Shown here: piece by piece, positions 51,174-60,385 of the stretch
Layout: each line of letters starts with the position of its first letter
Position numbering within the stretch: the stretch's first letter is position 1
DNA from: Actinospica sp035493475
GTDB lineage: Bacteria > Actinomycetota > Actinomycetes > Streptomycetales > Catenulisporaceae
Assembly (NCBI GenBank): GCA_035493475.1
Contig: DATJIF010000155.1
Span: forward strand, 1 to 64,000
Direction of reading: 5' to 3'
DNA: 64,000 nucleotides
The notes under the pieces: model-generated
What the model was told of the DNA's origin: nothing
Database searches by the model: none
Seen by the model: only the letters and a program-made list of their open reading frames with translations
Program-made: the position numbers and the translations under genes

Positions 51174-52091
51174 ATGACGCCTCGGCCCGGCACGATCTAC
51201 CAGCATCCGCTCGCGTTCCTGCTCGGTCTCGAAGGCATCGCGCTGCTGCACGCGTGGGCCGGCGGCTTCGACGAGGAGTTCGTGCACGCGCGGCTCGCCG
51301 AGGTGCGCAGGCTCCTCGACGACGAGGCGCTGACCAGGCCCGGCGTCCACGTGCTGCGCGGCGGCACGCAGGACGGATACCGCCAATGGGCCGCCGGATA
51401 CGACGCGCAGCTGGGCTACGAGGAGGAGTTCGGCGGCGGCATGTTCGGCGCGGCCGAGCGCGTGATCCGCGAGGTCCTGGACACCCGGCCCGCCGGAACC
51501 GCCCTGGACGCCGCGTGCGGCACCGGCCGCGTCGCCGCGTACCTGCACGGGCTCGGCCACCAGGTCGTCGGCGTGGACAGCGCGCCGGAGATGCTGGAGC
51601 TGGCCCGCAAGCGCGTGCCCGAGGCGGAATTCCGGGACGGGGCTTTGGAAGGCCTGCCGCTGGCGGACGAATCGGTCGATGTCGCCGTCACCACGCTCGC
51701 GCTGTGCCACGTGCCGGACCTCAGGCCCGTGATGGCCGAGTTCGCCAGGGTACTGCGTCCCGGCGGCGACCTGGTGATCTCGGACATGCACGTCGAGCAG
51801 GTGTTCCGCGGATCCGTCGTCAGGTGCCTCGGCCCGAACGGCGAACCCGGCCTCGCCGAGACGTACCTGCACCAGCCGGGCGACTACCTGCGCGCGGCGC
51901 TCGCGGCGGGACTCCAGGTCCGGCGCTGCGAGGAGCCGCCCTCCGGGGCCATGGCCGCGTCGGAGCCGGCGACCGATCCCGGGCCCTGGTCCGACTGGCC
52001 GTGGAGCCTCGCCGCGATGATCCCCGGGGCGGCCGCGGCCGCGTGGCGCACGCCGGTGAACATCGTCTGGCACTTCCAGCGCGCAGCCTAG
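51174..52091 (+). CDS. SAM-dependent methyltransferase
   Basis: 305 aa. Class I methyltransferase: ALDAACGTGRVAAYLHGLGHQVVGVDSAPEMLELA (motif I and acidic loop, about 110-145), GALEGLPLADESVDVAVTTLALCHVPD (motifs II-III) and VLRPGGDLVISDMH. The N-terminal 70 residues form a separate small domain with EGIALLHAWAGGFDEEFVHARLAEVR. Substrate unknown. It is divergent from the PucR-type gene. Its stop codon TAG shares the CTAG with the stop of the convergent sigma-like gene. Confidence 0.92.
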   Translation: MTPRPGTIYQHPLAFLLGLEGIALLHAWAGGFDEEFVHARLAEVRRLLDDEALTRPGVHVLRGGTQDGYRQWAAGYDAQLGYEEEFGGGMFGAAERVIREVLDTRPAGTALDAACGTGRVAAYLHGLGHQVVGVDSAPEMLELARKRVPEAEFRDGALEGLPLADESVDVAVTTLALCHVPDLRPVMAEFARVLRPGGDLVISDMHVEQVFRGSVVRCLGPNGEPGLAETYLHQPGDYLRAALAAGLQVRRCEEPPSGAMAASEPATDPGPWSDWPWSLAAMIPGAAAAAWRTPVNIVWHFQRAA

Positions 52092-53224
52092 AACGACCCG
52101 CTGAACGTCTCCGTGCCGCCCCCGGCGGCCTCGGCCGAGACGGAGTACGAGTCGGCGGACGCGCTCCAGCCGTGCCGGGAGTGGCTGAACTGGGCGGCGA
52201 AGGAGATGTCGCCGGGCGTCACCTCGTCGCCGGACGTGAGTGCGAACACGTACGTGATCGAACCGTCGCCGTTCTGGGTGGTCGTCTCGTCGAACTGGCC
52301 GCCCGCGCCGGAGTCCCAGGCCCCGGCCGCGTTGAGCTGGCTGCAGTACGCGACGTTGATGGTGATCGTCAGCGCGCTGAGATTCTGCTGGACGGAGGTC
52401 GTGACGTCGAGCTGGGTCCACGAGCTGTTGCTGCCGCCGTTCACCGCCGCCGCGACCGTGAGCGCGTCCGGGGCCGACGTGCTGCCGGTCGCCGAGGCGC
52501 TCTGCGCGGGCGCGGTGGTCGAGGGCGAGGCGCTCGGCGTGCTGGCGGTCGGCGTCGGCGAGGCGCTGGGGGAGTGGCTCGGGCTGGCCGACGCCGAGGG
52601 GGACGGGCTGGCGCTGGTGTTCACGGAACCGGGCGCCGCGGAGGCCACCGCGCCCATCGTGCCGCTCGCCGCGAGCGAGAGCGGGGCGTTCGTGTCGGCC
52701 GGACTGCCGCTGTTCGACGCGGCCGTCGCGATCGCGCCGATCACCACGACGGCGCCGGTGGCGATCAAGCCGCCGATCAGCAGCGGCCGCGGGAACCGGC
52801 GCCCGGCCGGCTCGGGCTCGTCGCCCGCGATCGGCTCCACGATGCGCGGAATCGTCACGGTCGGCGCGTCCTGCGGCGGTATCAGGGATATGCGTTCGAA
52901 CAGCAGCGCCCGGACCCGCGCCATGTCCGGTTCCCCGGCGGCCCGCGGCGTCGGCGTGCGTCCGGCCCGGTGCACCCGCCGCTGCACGAGGCGCTCCACG
53001 ATCGCGCCCATCGCCGCCGCGGACGGCCGCGCCGCGTCGCCGGTCAGCTCGTCCCACCGCCGCCACGCCTCGGCGAACGCGTCCGCGGCGACCTCCTCGG
53101 CCACGTCCGCCGCACCGCACAGGCGATACGCGAGCATGCCGATTTCGCGCTGCTGGTCGGCGAAGTACGCGTTGAACGCCGACCACGTGTCTTCACCGGC
53201 AGTACCGAGCCCCACACCCTCCAT
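52088..53224 (-). CDS. ECF sigma region-2 / transmembrane / extracytoplasmic fusion
   Basis: 378 aa from the ATG at 53224 (a TTG at 53242 is possible). Residues about 15-62 (FADQQREIGMLAYRLCGAADVAEEVAADAFAEAWRRW) match ECF sigma region 2. The region-4 helix-turn-helix normally needed for -35 binding is not recognisable. A membrane helix (about 146-170) leads to a Ser/Pro/Thr linker and a C-terminal domain (about 255-378) with one Cys and Trp/Tyr-rich strands, like a carbohydrate-binding module. ECF groups with membrane-linked C-terminal extensions are known in actinomycetes; the absence of region 4 makes this an odd or degenerate member. Confidence 0.8.
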   Translation of the reverse strand: MEGVGLGTAGEDTWSAFNAYFADQQREIGMLAYRLCGAADVAEEVAADAFAEAWRRWDELTGDAARPSAAAMGAIVERLVQRRVHRAGRTPTPRAAGEPDMARVRALLFERISLIPPQDAPTVTIPRIVEPIAGDEPEPAGRRFPRPLLIGGLIATGAVVVIGAIATAASNSGSPADTNAPLSLAASGTMGAVASAAPGSVNTSASPSPSASASPSHSPSASPTPTASTPSASPSTTAPAQSASATGSTSAPDALTVAAAVNGGSNSSWTQLDVTTSVQQNLSALTITINVAYCSQLNAAGAWDSGAGGQFDETTTQNGDGSITYVFALTSGDEVTPGDISFAAQFSHSRHGWSASADSYSVSAEAAGGGTETFSGSF

Positions 53225-53309
53225 AGCGGAGCACCCTAGCAATACCGGGCCTCACCCGACGAACGTCAGCATCTGTCCACTGGCCTATACCTGCGGCACA
53301 GTGGAAGTC

Positions 53310-54653
53310 ATGAATCTTGAGCGGTGGCTGGGCGAAGCGAACCGGGCGATCCGGGAGTGGTCCGACGGCTTCGGCCCCTTTCAGACGCATCCCGCGCTCG
53401 ACGTGCCCGACGACGTGTTCGCCCCCGCCTTCGCCGAGTTCGCGGAGCGGCTGCGCGACAACTACCCGTTCTTCCATCCGAGCTACGCGGGCCAGATGCT
53501 CAAGCCGCCGCACCCGGCCGCCGTCGTCGGCTACCTCACCGCGATGCTGGTCAACCCCAACAACCACGCGCTCGACGGCGGCCCCGCGACCGCCGCGATG
53601 GAGCGCGAGGCCGTCGCCCGGCTCGCCGCGATGTTCGGGTTCGGCACCCACCTCGGCCATCTGACGACCAGCGGCACGATCGCCAACCTCGAGGCGCTGT
53701 ACGTGGCCCGCGAGATCCACCCGGGCCTCGGCGTCGCCTACAGCGCGGAGGCGCACTACACGCACGGCCGGATGTGCGGAGTGCTCGGCGTGGAGGGGCA
53801 CTCCATACCCGCCGACGGCGCCGGACGCATCGACCTCGAGGCGCTGGAGACGGTGCTGCGTACCGGCCGCGTCGGCACGGTCGTGCTCACCACGGGAACC
53901 ACCGGCCTTGGCGCGATCGATCCGGTGCACCTCGCGCTGCCGCTTTGTCGCCAGTACGGAGTGCGGGTCCACATCGACGCTGCGTACGGGGGCTTCTTCA
54001 GCCTGCTGGCAGGAGACGATCTCGCCCCCGAGCCGTGGCGTGCGATCGCGGAGTGCGACTCGGTCGTGATCGACCCGCACAAGCACGGACTCCAGCCATA
54101 CGGATGCGGCGCTGTGATCTTCCGCGACCCCGAAGTCGGCCGCTTCTACGTGCACGATTCGCCGTACACGTACTTCACCTCCACCGAGCTGCACCTCGGC
54201 GAGATCAGCCTCGAATGCTCGCGCGCCGGAGCCTCGGCCGCCGCGCTCTGGCTCACCTTCCGGCTGCTGCCGCCCACACCGGACGGTCTCGGCCGCGTGC
54301 TGGCCGCCGGTCGCCGCGCGGCCCGTGCGTGGGCCGACCTCATCGACTCCACCGACGCGCTCACGCTCTATCAGCAGCCTGAGCTCGACATCGTCACGTA
54401 CTTCCCCGCCGTCGAGCCCGCCGCCCTGTCAGCCATCGACGAAGCCTCCGCGCGGATCCTGGCCGAGGGGATGGCCGCGCCGGAGCCCGTCTTCCTCAGC
54501 ACTCTGCGCGCCTCCGCGGACGCCTTCGCCCACCGCCACCCCAAGATCGACTGCGACGGCGACGGCGCCCGAATCCTCCGCAGCGTCCTGATGAAGCCCG
54601 AGAGCGAGAACCACGTCGAGCAGCTGCACGCGGCGGTCACCCGGCTGGTCTGA
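53310..54653 (+). CDS. PLP-dependent decarboxylase, group II
   Basis: 447 aa from the ATG at 53310. Fold-type I: LTTSGTIANLEAL (cofactor phosphate), HIDAAYGGFF (Asp223) and the Schiff-base Lys258 in VVIDPHKHGLQPYGCG. The family includes glutamate, aromatic-amino-acid and diaminobutyrate decarboxylases; the short divergent form here (tryptophan/tyrosine decarboxylase-like) does not reveal the substrate. A perfect terminator follows 8 bp after the stop. Confidence 0.92.
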   Translation: MNLERWLGEANRAIREWSDGFGPFQTHPALDVPDDVFAPAFAEFAERLRDNYPFFHPSYAGQMLKPPHPAAVVGYLTAMLVNPNNHALDGGPATAAMEREAVARLAAMFGFGTHLGHLTTSGTIANLEALYVAREIHPGLGVAYSAEAHYTHGRMCGVLGVEGHSIPADGAGRIDLEALETVLRTGRVGTVVLTTGTTGLGAIDPVHLALPLCRQYGVRVHIDAAYGGFFSLLAGDDLAPEPWRAIAECDSVVIDPHKHGLQPYGCGAVIFRDPEVGRFYVHDSPYTYFTSTELHLGEISLECSRAGASAAALWLTFRLLPPTPDGLGRVLAAGRRAARAWADLIDSTDALTLYQQPELDIVTYFPAVEPAALSAIDEASARILAEGMAAPEPVFLSTLRASADAFAHRHPKIDCDGDGARILRSVLMKPESENHVEQLHAAVTRLV

Positions 54654-54660
54654 CCACGGA

Positions 54661-54691
54661 CCGGCGCGGCGGCACGCGGCCGCCGCGCCGG
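54661..54691. terminator. bidirectional terminator
   Basis: CCGGCGCGGCGGC (54661-54673) pairs perfectly with 54679-54691 over a 5-nt loop, in the 44-bp gap between convergent genes. Confidence 0.8.
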
Positions 54692-54697
54692 AGTGGA

Positions 54698-56224
54698 TCA
54701 GGACACGTTCACCGACGTGTCGTCGAGGACGAACGAGGTCTGCAGCTGCGAACCCTCCGTCCCGGTGAACTTCAGCGTCACCGTCTGCCCCGCGTACGCG
54801 GCGAGGCTGAAGCTGTGCTGGACGTAGCCGCTCGCCGCGTTGAGGTTCGAGAAGGTGCCCAGGGTGCTGAGAACCGTGCCCGAACTGTTCAGGACCTGGA
54901 CCGTCAGCTTGTCGTAGGCGGTCGAGGTACTGGTCTCGGCGGTGTCGACGTGCAGGTAGAACCCGAACGACTCGGTGGAGCAGCCGGTCGGCAGGGTCAC
55001 GGACTGGGACAGCGTGTCCGTGTGCGCGGTGCCGTAGCCGTCGAGCCAGGCGTCATAGCTGCCGGAGCGCGGCGGCTCCTTCGAACTGTTGCTGACCACG
55101 CCCGAACTCGCGGTCCACGGCGAGGCCGAGCCGGTCTCGAACCCGGGGTTGCCGAGCAGCTGGGACGCGGTGCAGGAGCCGGTGCCGCCGCCGGTGGGCG
55201 TGGGGGAGGCCGTGGCGGTCGGCGTCGTGGACGTCGGGGTCGGGGTGGGCGAACCGGTGGAGGTGGTGCCGCCCGCCAGCCACGCGGTGGCGTTCAGTGC
55301 CAGCGCCGCGTCGGTGGCGTTCGGGTCGTTCCAGCCGTCGTACAGGGTGTTGCCGCTCTCCCCGGTGCCGTCGTCGATGTCGGAGCTGTCGCCCCAGATC
55401 GCCACCCGGCCGCTGCCGAACGTGCTCGTGGCGAAGAAGGCGCCGGTGCTCCCGCCGGAGGTGGCGCCCGAGACGTACAGCAGACCCTTGGCATTGGCGT
55501 TGTCGGCGGTGTGCAGCGTCATCGTGGTGCCGTTGTAGAGCGCGCCCGCGGTCACGGTGCCGAACGGGCCGTTGATCACCGGGTTGGACGAGTCGCTGAT
55601 CGCCTTCGGGAAGCCGCTGGCGATGTTCAGCAGGTCCACGGACAGCCCGAACGGGTCGCTGCTGTCCACGGTGTTGTTCGTCATCAGGTCGTTGGCGATG
55701 GCGGGGGAGTCGTAGCCGTCGTTGTTCCGGTCGCTGCCGGTGTGGTCGACGACCAGGAAGAGCCCGCCGCCGTTCTGCACGAACTTCATGACGGCGGTCT
55801 TCTCGGCGGCGGTGAGCAGCGTGTTCGGCTCCGGCAGCACGAGCTCGTCGAAGTTCGACAGGTCCTGCGGGTTCGAGCCGTCTCCGTACGTGATCGCCTT
55901 GGTGTTGGTCTCCAGGGAGTAGTCGCCGGTCTTCTGCAGCGCGACGCCCCAGGAGGAGATGGCGCCCGTCCAGTCGGTCTCGACGGACGGGTTCGCGTTC
56001 TGCACGGTCGGGTCGGGCATCGCGGTGCTGATGATCCAGTCCGCGTTGCCGGCGGTCTCGGCGTGCGCGTCGTCGAACAGCACGCGGTGCTTCGCGGTCG
56101 TGGCCGCGTGCGCGTGCGTCGCGTTCGTGACGGCGTACAGGCCGAGGGCGGCGGCGACGGTCGCGGCGGTGACCGCCGCCGCCACGCCGGTGGCGCGCGA
56201 TCGGGGGGATGAGTATGCAGACAT
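54698..56224 (-). CDS. secreted GATase-like protein with C-terminal binding module
   Basis: 508 aa. The signal peptide is about 1-40 (AHA/AxA). The first domain (about 45-315) includes VLFDDAHAETAGNADW and the stretch VMKFVQNGGGLFLVVDHTGSDRNNDGYDSP, which resembles the DUF4350/IFT52-type GATase-like fold seen in secreted bacterial proteins. A Thr/Pro/Ser linker (about 318-345) connects to a jelly-roll module (LLGNPGFETGSASPWTASSGV onward) of the carbohydrate-binding type. Likely a surface glycan-binding or -processing protein; the active site is not clear. Confidence 0.82.
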   Translation of the reverse strand: MSAYSSPRSRATGVAAAVTAATVAAALGLYAVTNATHAHAATTAKHRVLFDDAHAETAGNADWIISTAMPDPTVQNANPSVETDWTGAISSWGVALQKTGDYSLETNTKAITYGDGSNPQDLSNFDELVLPEPNTLLTAAEKTAVMKFVQNGGGLFLVVDHTGSDRNNDGYDSPAIANDLMTNNTVDSSDPFGLSVDLLNIASGFPKAISDSSNPVINGPFGTVTAGALYNGTTMTLHTADNANAKGLLYVSGATSGGSTGAFFATSTFGSGRVAIWGDSSDIDDGTGESGNTLYDGWNDPNATDAALALNATAWLAGGTTSTGSPTPTPTSTTPTATASPTPTGGGTGSCTASQLLGNPGFETGSASPWTASSGVVSNSSKEPPRSGSYDAWLDGYGTAHTDTLSQSVTLPTGCSTESFGFYLHVDTAETSTSTAYDKLTVQVLNSSGTVLSTLGTFSNLNAASGYVQHSFSLAAYAGQTVTLKFTGTEGSQLQTSFVLDDTSVNVS

Positions 56225-56349
56225 GTCGTAGACCTAACGTGGGTTAGTCAGGGGCATGACGTGGCGCACCGCCCACCGGACAGCCTCCGGCCGGGCAGCC
56301 TTCCAGAATCCCCGAGCGCCCACAGCGGGTCAAGGCGCGAATCAGTCGC

Positions 56350-56559
56350 TCAGGCCAACGACAGGAAAAGCTTCTCCATCCGCGCCACGTTCGCCGCGCG
56401 CTGCTCCGGATCGTCCGACTCCAGGCACTGCTGCAGCCCGCTCGCGATCACCTTGTACCCGGCCTGGTCCAGCGCCCGGTCCAGCGCCCGGGACACGGCG
56501 GCGAGCTGCCGATCTCCATCACGCCTCCTGCGTCGTCCGCGGATCTCAGGATACCCCAC
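56350..56559 (-). CDS. possible small helical protein
   Basis: Up to 69 aa; a GTG at 56493 would give about 47 aa and exclude the Arg-rich start. The part SRALDRALDQAGYKVIASGLQQCLESDDPEQRAANVARMEKLFLSLA looks like a genuine helical protein with normal codon use, whereas the first 20 residues do not. No homologue is recognised. The rest of 56225-56692 has no other feature I can support. Confidence 0.45.
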   Translation of the reverse strand: MGYPEIRGRRRRRDGDRQLAAVSRALDRALDQAGYKVIASGLQQCLESDDPEQRAANVARMEKLFLSLA

Positions 56560-56692
56560 TGGGTATGAGGACGGAGCGCGATCAGTTGCGAGATGGTCAC
56601 GTTCGGTGACGCGGCGGGCGCGCGGGGGTCACAATCGGAATGCCACCATTCGTTGGCCTCTCCCCGCTTTTTCCGTTCGATCGGAGGAACCC

Positions 56693-57421
56693 GTGGACCG
56701 CACCCCCGGCAAGATGGGCAAGCTCGCGCCCCAGTTCCCGGTCGGCCTCAAGGAGATGCCGGCCTACGCCGCGGACCCGCTGCCGCAGGCGCCGCCGACC
56801 GTCGACTGGTCGAAGAACGTCTCGACCTGGCCGATGGACGGCAACGACAAGTACGGCGACTGCACGATGGCCGCGGCCGCCCACCTGATCCAGTCCTGGA
56901 ACGCGGAGACCGGCGAGCCGCTGCCGGTGCCCAGCGAGGACCAGGTCGTCGCGCAGTACCTGAAGCTGAGCGGCGGGCAGGACTCCGGCCTGGTCGAGTC
57001 GCAGGTGCTCAAGCACTGGATGGCCGCCGGCCTGTGGCGGCACAGGATCGTCGGCTACGCACCCGTCAACGTGCACAGCCTGGACCTGCTCAAGCAGGCC
57101 ATCGCCTTCTTCGGCGGCGTCTACGTGGGCATCCAGGTCCCGGCCAACGCGCAGGACCAGTTCCGCGCCGGGCACCCGTGGACGCTGGACCCGGGCTGGC
57201 AGCAGCAGCCGATCGAGGGCGGGCACGCCGTGCCGCTGCTCGGCTACGACGACCAGTACCTGTACGCGATCACCTGGGGCGCCGTGCAGCCGATGGCCTG
57301 GGACTGGTGGTCCACGTACGGCGACGAGGCCTGGGCGATCCTGTCCGCGGAGTTCTCCCGCGCCGGACGGGTCAACGGGATCGACGTGGCCACGCTGCAG
57401 GCGGACCTGAACCAGGTCTGA
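56693..57421 (+). CDS. papain-like cysteine-peptidase-fold protein
   Basis: 242 aa, GTG start with TCGGAGGAAC upstream. YGDCTMAAAAHLIQSW places Cys57 at the start of a helix, GGHAVPLLGY gives His178 and ITWGAVQPMAWDWW follows, the Cys-His order of papain/C39-type folds. There is no signal peptide, so it acts in the cytosol or is a passenger of another route. It may be a peptidase, a transglutaminase-like enzyme or an inactive relative; Asn/Asp of the triad is not obvious. Confidence 0.82.
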   Translation: MDRTPGKMGKLAPQFPVGLKEMPAYAADPLPQAPPTVDWSKNVSTWPMDGNDKYGDCTMAAAAHLIQSWNAETGEPLPVPSEDQVVAQYLKLSGGQDSGLVESQVLKHWMAAGLWRHRIVGYAPVNVHSLDLLKQAIAFFGGVYVGIQVPANAQDQFRAGHPWTLDPGWQQQPIEGGHAVPLLGYDDQYLYAITWGAVQPMAWDWWSTYGDEAWAILSAEFSRAGRVNGIDVATLQADLNQV

Positions 57422-57488
57422 CCCGCGGTCAGGCGTTTCGCCGGCGGTTCGTTGATCGCCGGGTCGTCGCGGGCATACGTTACGTCCC

Positions 57489-58364
57489 ATGACGAGAGCT
57501 CGGATCGGTGTGATGTTCGACCGCGACTGGCCGCCGGAGGGCCTGCCCGCCTTCGCGCGGCGAGTCGAGGAGCTGGGGCTGGACGACCTGTGGGTGGTCG
57601 AGGACCTCGGCTGGAACGGCGGGATCTCGGCGGCCGCGGCGGCGCTGGCGGCGACGGAGCGGCTGCGGGTCGGCATCGGCATCGCCCCCGCGCCGCTGCG
57701 CAGCCCCGCGCTGCTCGCCATGGAGCTGGCCACGCTCGCCCGCGTCCACCCGGGCCGTCTGGTGGCGGGGATCGGGCACGGCGTGCCCGAGTGGATGGCC
57801 TCGGTCGGCGCCGCGCCGCGCTCGCCGCTCGCGCTCCTGGAGGAGACCATCACCTCGGTCCGCGCGCTCCTGCACGGCGAGCGCGTCGAGGTGTCGGGCC
57901 GCGAGGTGCAGATCGACGGACTCGAGCTCGTGCACCCGCCCGCCGATCCGCCGCCCGTCGTCGCGGGCGTGGTCCGCGCCCGCTCCCTCGAACTGTCCGG
58001 CCGCGTCGCCGACGGCACGGTGATCACCGAGGGCCACGGCCCGCGGGACCTCGAACACGCCAGGGAACTGATCCGCAAGGGCGGCGCGAAGGACGACCAC
58101 AGCCTCATCGTCTTCGCGTTCTGCTCGATCGGCGACGACGCCGAGCACGTGGCCACCGCGCTGCGCCCCAGCATCGAGGGCCACGCCGGCTGGCTCGGCC
58201 GACCGCAGGACCAGATCTTCACGATCTCGGGCCCGGCGCGCGAGGCCGCCGAACAGATCGGCGAGCTGGCGCGGGCCGGTGCCGGGACGGTCGTCCTGCG
58301 CGTGCTCGGCCCCGAACCGCTCACGCAGCTCGAAGCGGTGCTCCCGTTCGCCGAGACCGCGTGA
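57489..58364 (+). CDS. LLM-class flavin-dependent oxidoreductase
   Basis: 291 aa luciferase-like TIM barrel. RIGVMFDRDWPPEGLPAFARRVEELGLDDLWVVEDLG is the family N-terminus, and RLRVGIGIAPAPLRSPALLAMELATLARVHPGRLVAGIGHG the F420/FMN-binding core. It is closer to F420-dependent reductases than to alkanesulfonate monooxygenases. It lies 12 bp before the ATP-grasp gene and is the first gene of a three-gene unit. Confidence 0.88.
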   Translation: MTRARIGVMFDRDWPPEGLPAFARRVEELGLDDLWVVEDLGWNGGISAAAAALAATERLRVGIGIAPAPLRSPALLAMELATLARVHPGRLVAGIGHGVPEWMASVGAAPRSPLALLEETITSVRALLHGERVEVSGREVQIDGLELVHPPADPPPVVAGVVRARSLELSGRVADGTVITEGHGPRDLEHARELIRKGGAKDDHSLIVFAFCSIGDDAEHVATALRPSIEGHAGWLGRPQDQIFTISGPAREAAEQIGELARAGAGTVVLRVLGPEPLTQLEAVLPFAETA

Positions 58365-58376
58365 GACGCTGAGATC

Positions 58377-59288
58377 ATGAAGGTCTTCGTGCTGCACGAG
58401 AATCCCGAGTGGTACCCGCCGATCGCCGCCGCCTTCGACGAAGCAGGGGTCGAACACGAGCCCTGGCTGCTCGGCGCGGGCCCGCTCGACCTCGATTCCG
58501 AACCGCCGCGCGGGGTCTTCTGGTCCCGGATGAGCGCGTCGGCGCACACGCGCGGCCATCCGTACGCCAAGGACCACGCGCGGGCGGTGCTGTCCTGGCT
58601 CGAATCCCGGGGACGGCGCGTGGTCAACGGACGCGGCGTGCTGGAACTGGAGATGAGCAAGGTCCAGCAGCTCGCCGCGTTGCGCGCCGCCGGAATCGAC
58701 GTCCCGCGCACGGTCGCGGTCGTCGGGCCCGAGCAGATCGCGGACGTCGCGGGGAAGTTCGCCGCACCGTTCATCGTCAAGCCCAACCAGGGCGGCAAGG
58801 GCCTCGGCGTCCGGCGCTTCGAGTCGGTGGAGGAACTCTCCACGTACCTCGATTCGCCGGACCACACCCCGCCCGTGGACGGCGTCACCCTGGTCCAGGA
58901 GTACGTCCAGGCCGCGCAGCCCTTCATCACCCGCGTCGAGATCGTCGGCGGCGAGTTCGTGTACGCACTCACCGCCGACACGGCCCGCGGCGGCTTCGAA
59001 CTCTGCCCGGCCGACGCGTGCGCCGTCCCCGGAGGCGAGCTGTTCGCGCTGCGCCCCGACTTCGACGGCCACCCGCTCGTCGCGCAGTACCTCGACTTCG
59101 CGCGTCGCAACGACATCGAGATCGCGGGCTTCGAGTTCATCGAGACTGCCGACGGACGGACGGTGACGTACGACGTGAATACGAACACGAACTACAACCC
59201 GGCGATCGAGGCCGTGGCGCCGCGCTCCGGCCCCGGTTCCATCGCCGCGTACCTGGCGCGGATCCTCGCGGACGAGGCAGGCCGCTGA
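58377..59288 (+). CDS. ATP-grasp ligase (RimK-like)
   Basis: 303 aa. ATP-grasp features: FIVKPNQGGKGLGVRRF (ATP loop, about 132-148), VQEYVQ (hinge) and the metal-binding DVNTNTNYNPAIE (about 264-276). Enzymes of this type join a carboxylate to an amine through an acyl phosphate, e.g. amino-acid or peptide ligation. The stop overlaps the next start by one base (TGATG), so it is coupled to the LLM monooxygenase. The pairing suggests a small modified amide or peptide product; no precursor peptide is visible nearby. Confidence 0.9.
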   Translation: MKVFVLHENPEWYPPIAAAFDEAGVEHEPWLLGAGPLDLDSEPPRGVFWSRMSASAHTRGHPYAKDHARAVLSWLESRGRRVVNGRGVLELEMSKVQQLAALRAAGIDVPRTVAVVGPEQIADVAGKFAAPFIVKPNQGGKGLGVRRFESVEELSTYLDSPDHTPPVDGVTLVQEYVQAAQPFITRVEIVGGEFVYALTADTARGGFELCPADACAVPGGELFALRPDFDGHPLVAQYLDFARRNDIEIAGFEFIETADGRTVTYDVNTNTNYNPAIEAVAPRSGPGSIAAYLARILADEAGR

Positions 59289-60313
59289 TGCGCTTCGGTT
59301 ACTGGATGCCGATCTTCGGCGGCTGGCTGCGCAACGTGCCCGACGAGGGCATGAGCGTGGACTGGCCGTACATCCGCGACCTGGTCGTGGACAGCGAACG
59401 GCACGGCTTCGACCTCACGCTGATCGCCGAGCTGAACCTCAACGACATCAAGGGCCATCGCGCCCCGTCCCTCGACTGCTGGACGCTCGCCCCCGCGGTC
59501 GCCGCCGTCACCAAGCGCCTCGAACTGATGCTCGCGGTCCGCCCGAACTACCATCCGCCCGCCGCCACCGCCAAGGCGATCTCGACCCTCGACACCATCG
59601 CGCCCGGCCGGATCTCGCTCAACGTCGTCTCGTCCTGGTGGCGCGACGAGGCCGCCCAGTACGGCGCCCCCTTCGACGTGCACGACGCCCGCTACGCCCG
59701 CACCGAGGAGTGGCTGGGCCTGCTCGCGCGGCTGCTGCGCGAACAGACCGTGACCCACGACGGGCGGCTCTACCAGTTGGTGGGCACCGAGCTCGAACCC
59801 AAGCCCTCGCGCGTACCCACGGTCTACATGGGAGGCGAGTCCCCCCGCGCCAAGGACGTCATCTCCGAACACGGCGACGCCTACGTCATGCACGGCGACC
59901 CGCCCGACGTCATCGCCGCCAAGATCGCCCAAATGCGCGAACTGAGACAGAGCACCGGCCGCCCGCCCTTCACCTTCGGTATGGCCGGCTACGTCATCTG
60001 CCGCGACACCGAGGAAGAGGCCCAGGCCGAACTCGCCCGCATCCTCGACGTCCGCTCGTCCCCCGAGGCCTACGCCTCATACCGCGACTTCATCGAGGGC
60101 TCCCAGCTCGAATCGCACATCTCCCTCGAGGAGTACAGCGTCTCCAACCGAGGCCTACGCGCCGGCTTCGTCGGCACCCCCGAACAGATCACCGACCGCA
60201 TCCGCGCCTACGAACAAGCCGGCGTCGACCTCTTGCTGCTCCAGTTCTCCCCGCAGCACGAGGAGATGGCCCGATTCGGCCGCGACGTCATCACCCCCTG
60301 GCGCGCAGGCTAG
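59288..60313 (+). CDS. FMNH2-dependent monooxygenase, SfnG/SsuD type
   Basis: 341 aa from the ATG that overlaps the ATP-grasp stop. MRFGYWMPIFGGWLRNVPDEGM, LIAELNLNDIKGHRAPSLD, LSTLDTIAPGRISLNVVSSWWRDEA and TVYMGGESPRAKDVI match the dimethylsulfone/alkanesulfonate monooxygenase branch of LLM enzymes. Family members cleave C-S bonds or oxidise carbonyls using FMNH2 from a separate reductase. Here the context is an ATP-grasp ligase and a second LLM enzyme, not sulfur uptake genes, so another substrate is possible. Confidence 0.88.
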   Translation: MRFGYWMPIFGGWLRNVPDEGMSVDWPYIRDLVVDSERHGFDLTLIAELNLNDIKGHRAPSLDCWTLAPAVAAVTKRLELMLAVRPNYHPPAATAKAISTLDTIAPGRISLNVVSSWWRDEAAQYGAPFDVHDARYARTEEWLGLLARLLREQTVTHDGRLYQLVGTELEPKPSRVPTVYMGGESPRAKDVISEHGDAYVMHGDPPDVIAAKIAQMRELRQSTGRPPFTFGMAGYVICRDTEEEAQAELARILDVRSSPEAYASYRDFIEGSQLESHISLEEYSVSNRGLRAGFVGTPEQITDRIRAYEQAGVDLLLLQFSPQHEEMARFGRDVITPWRAG

Positions 60314-60385
60314 TCGTTCCGCTCGCGCAGTCCGTCCGTCAGAGGGTGAAGACAGCGGCGGAACGGACGTGAAGGGCGGCGAGCA

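Noticed and set aside
56597..59188. 863-residue minus-strand ORF opposite the papain-like and LLM genes
   Set aside because: Shadow frame with Ser/Arg/Thr bias and no domain; the plus-strand genes have ribosome sites and conserved motifs.
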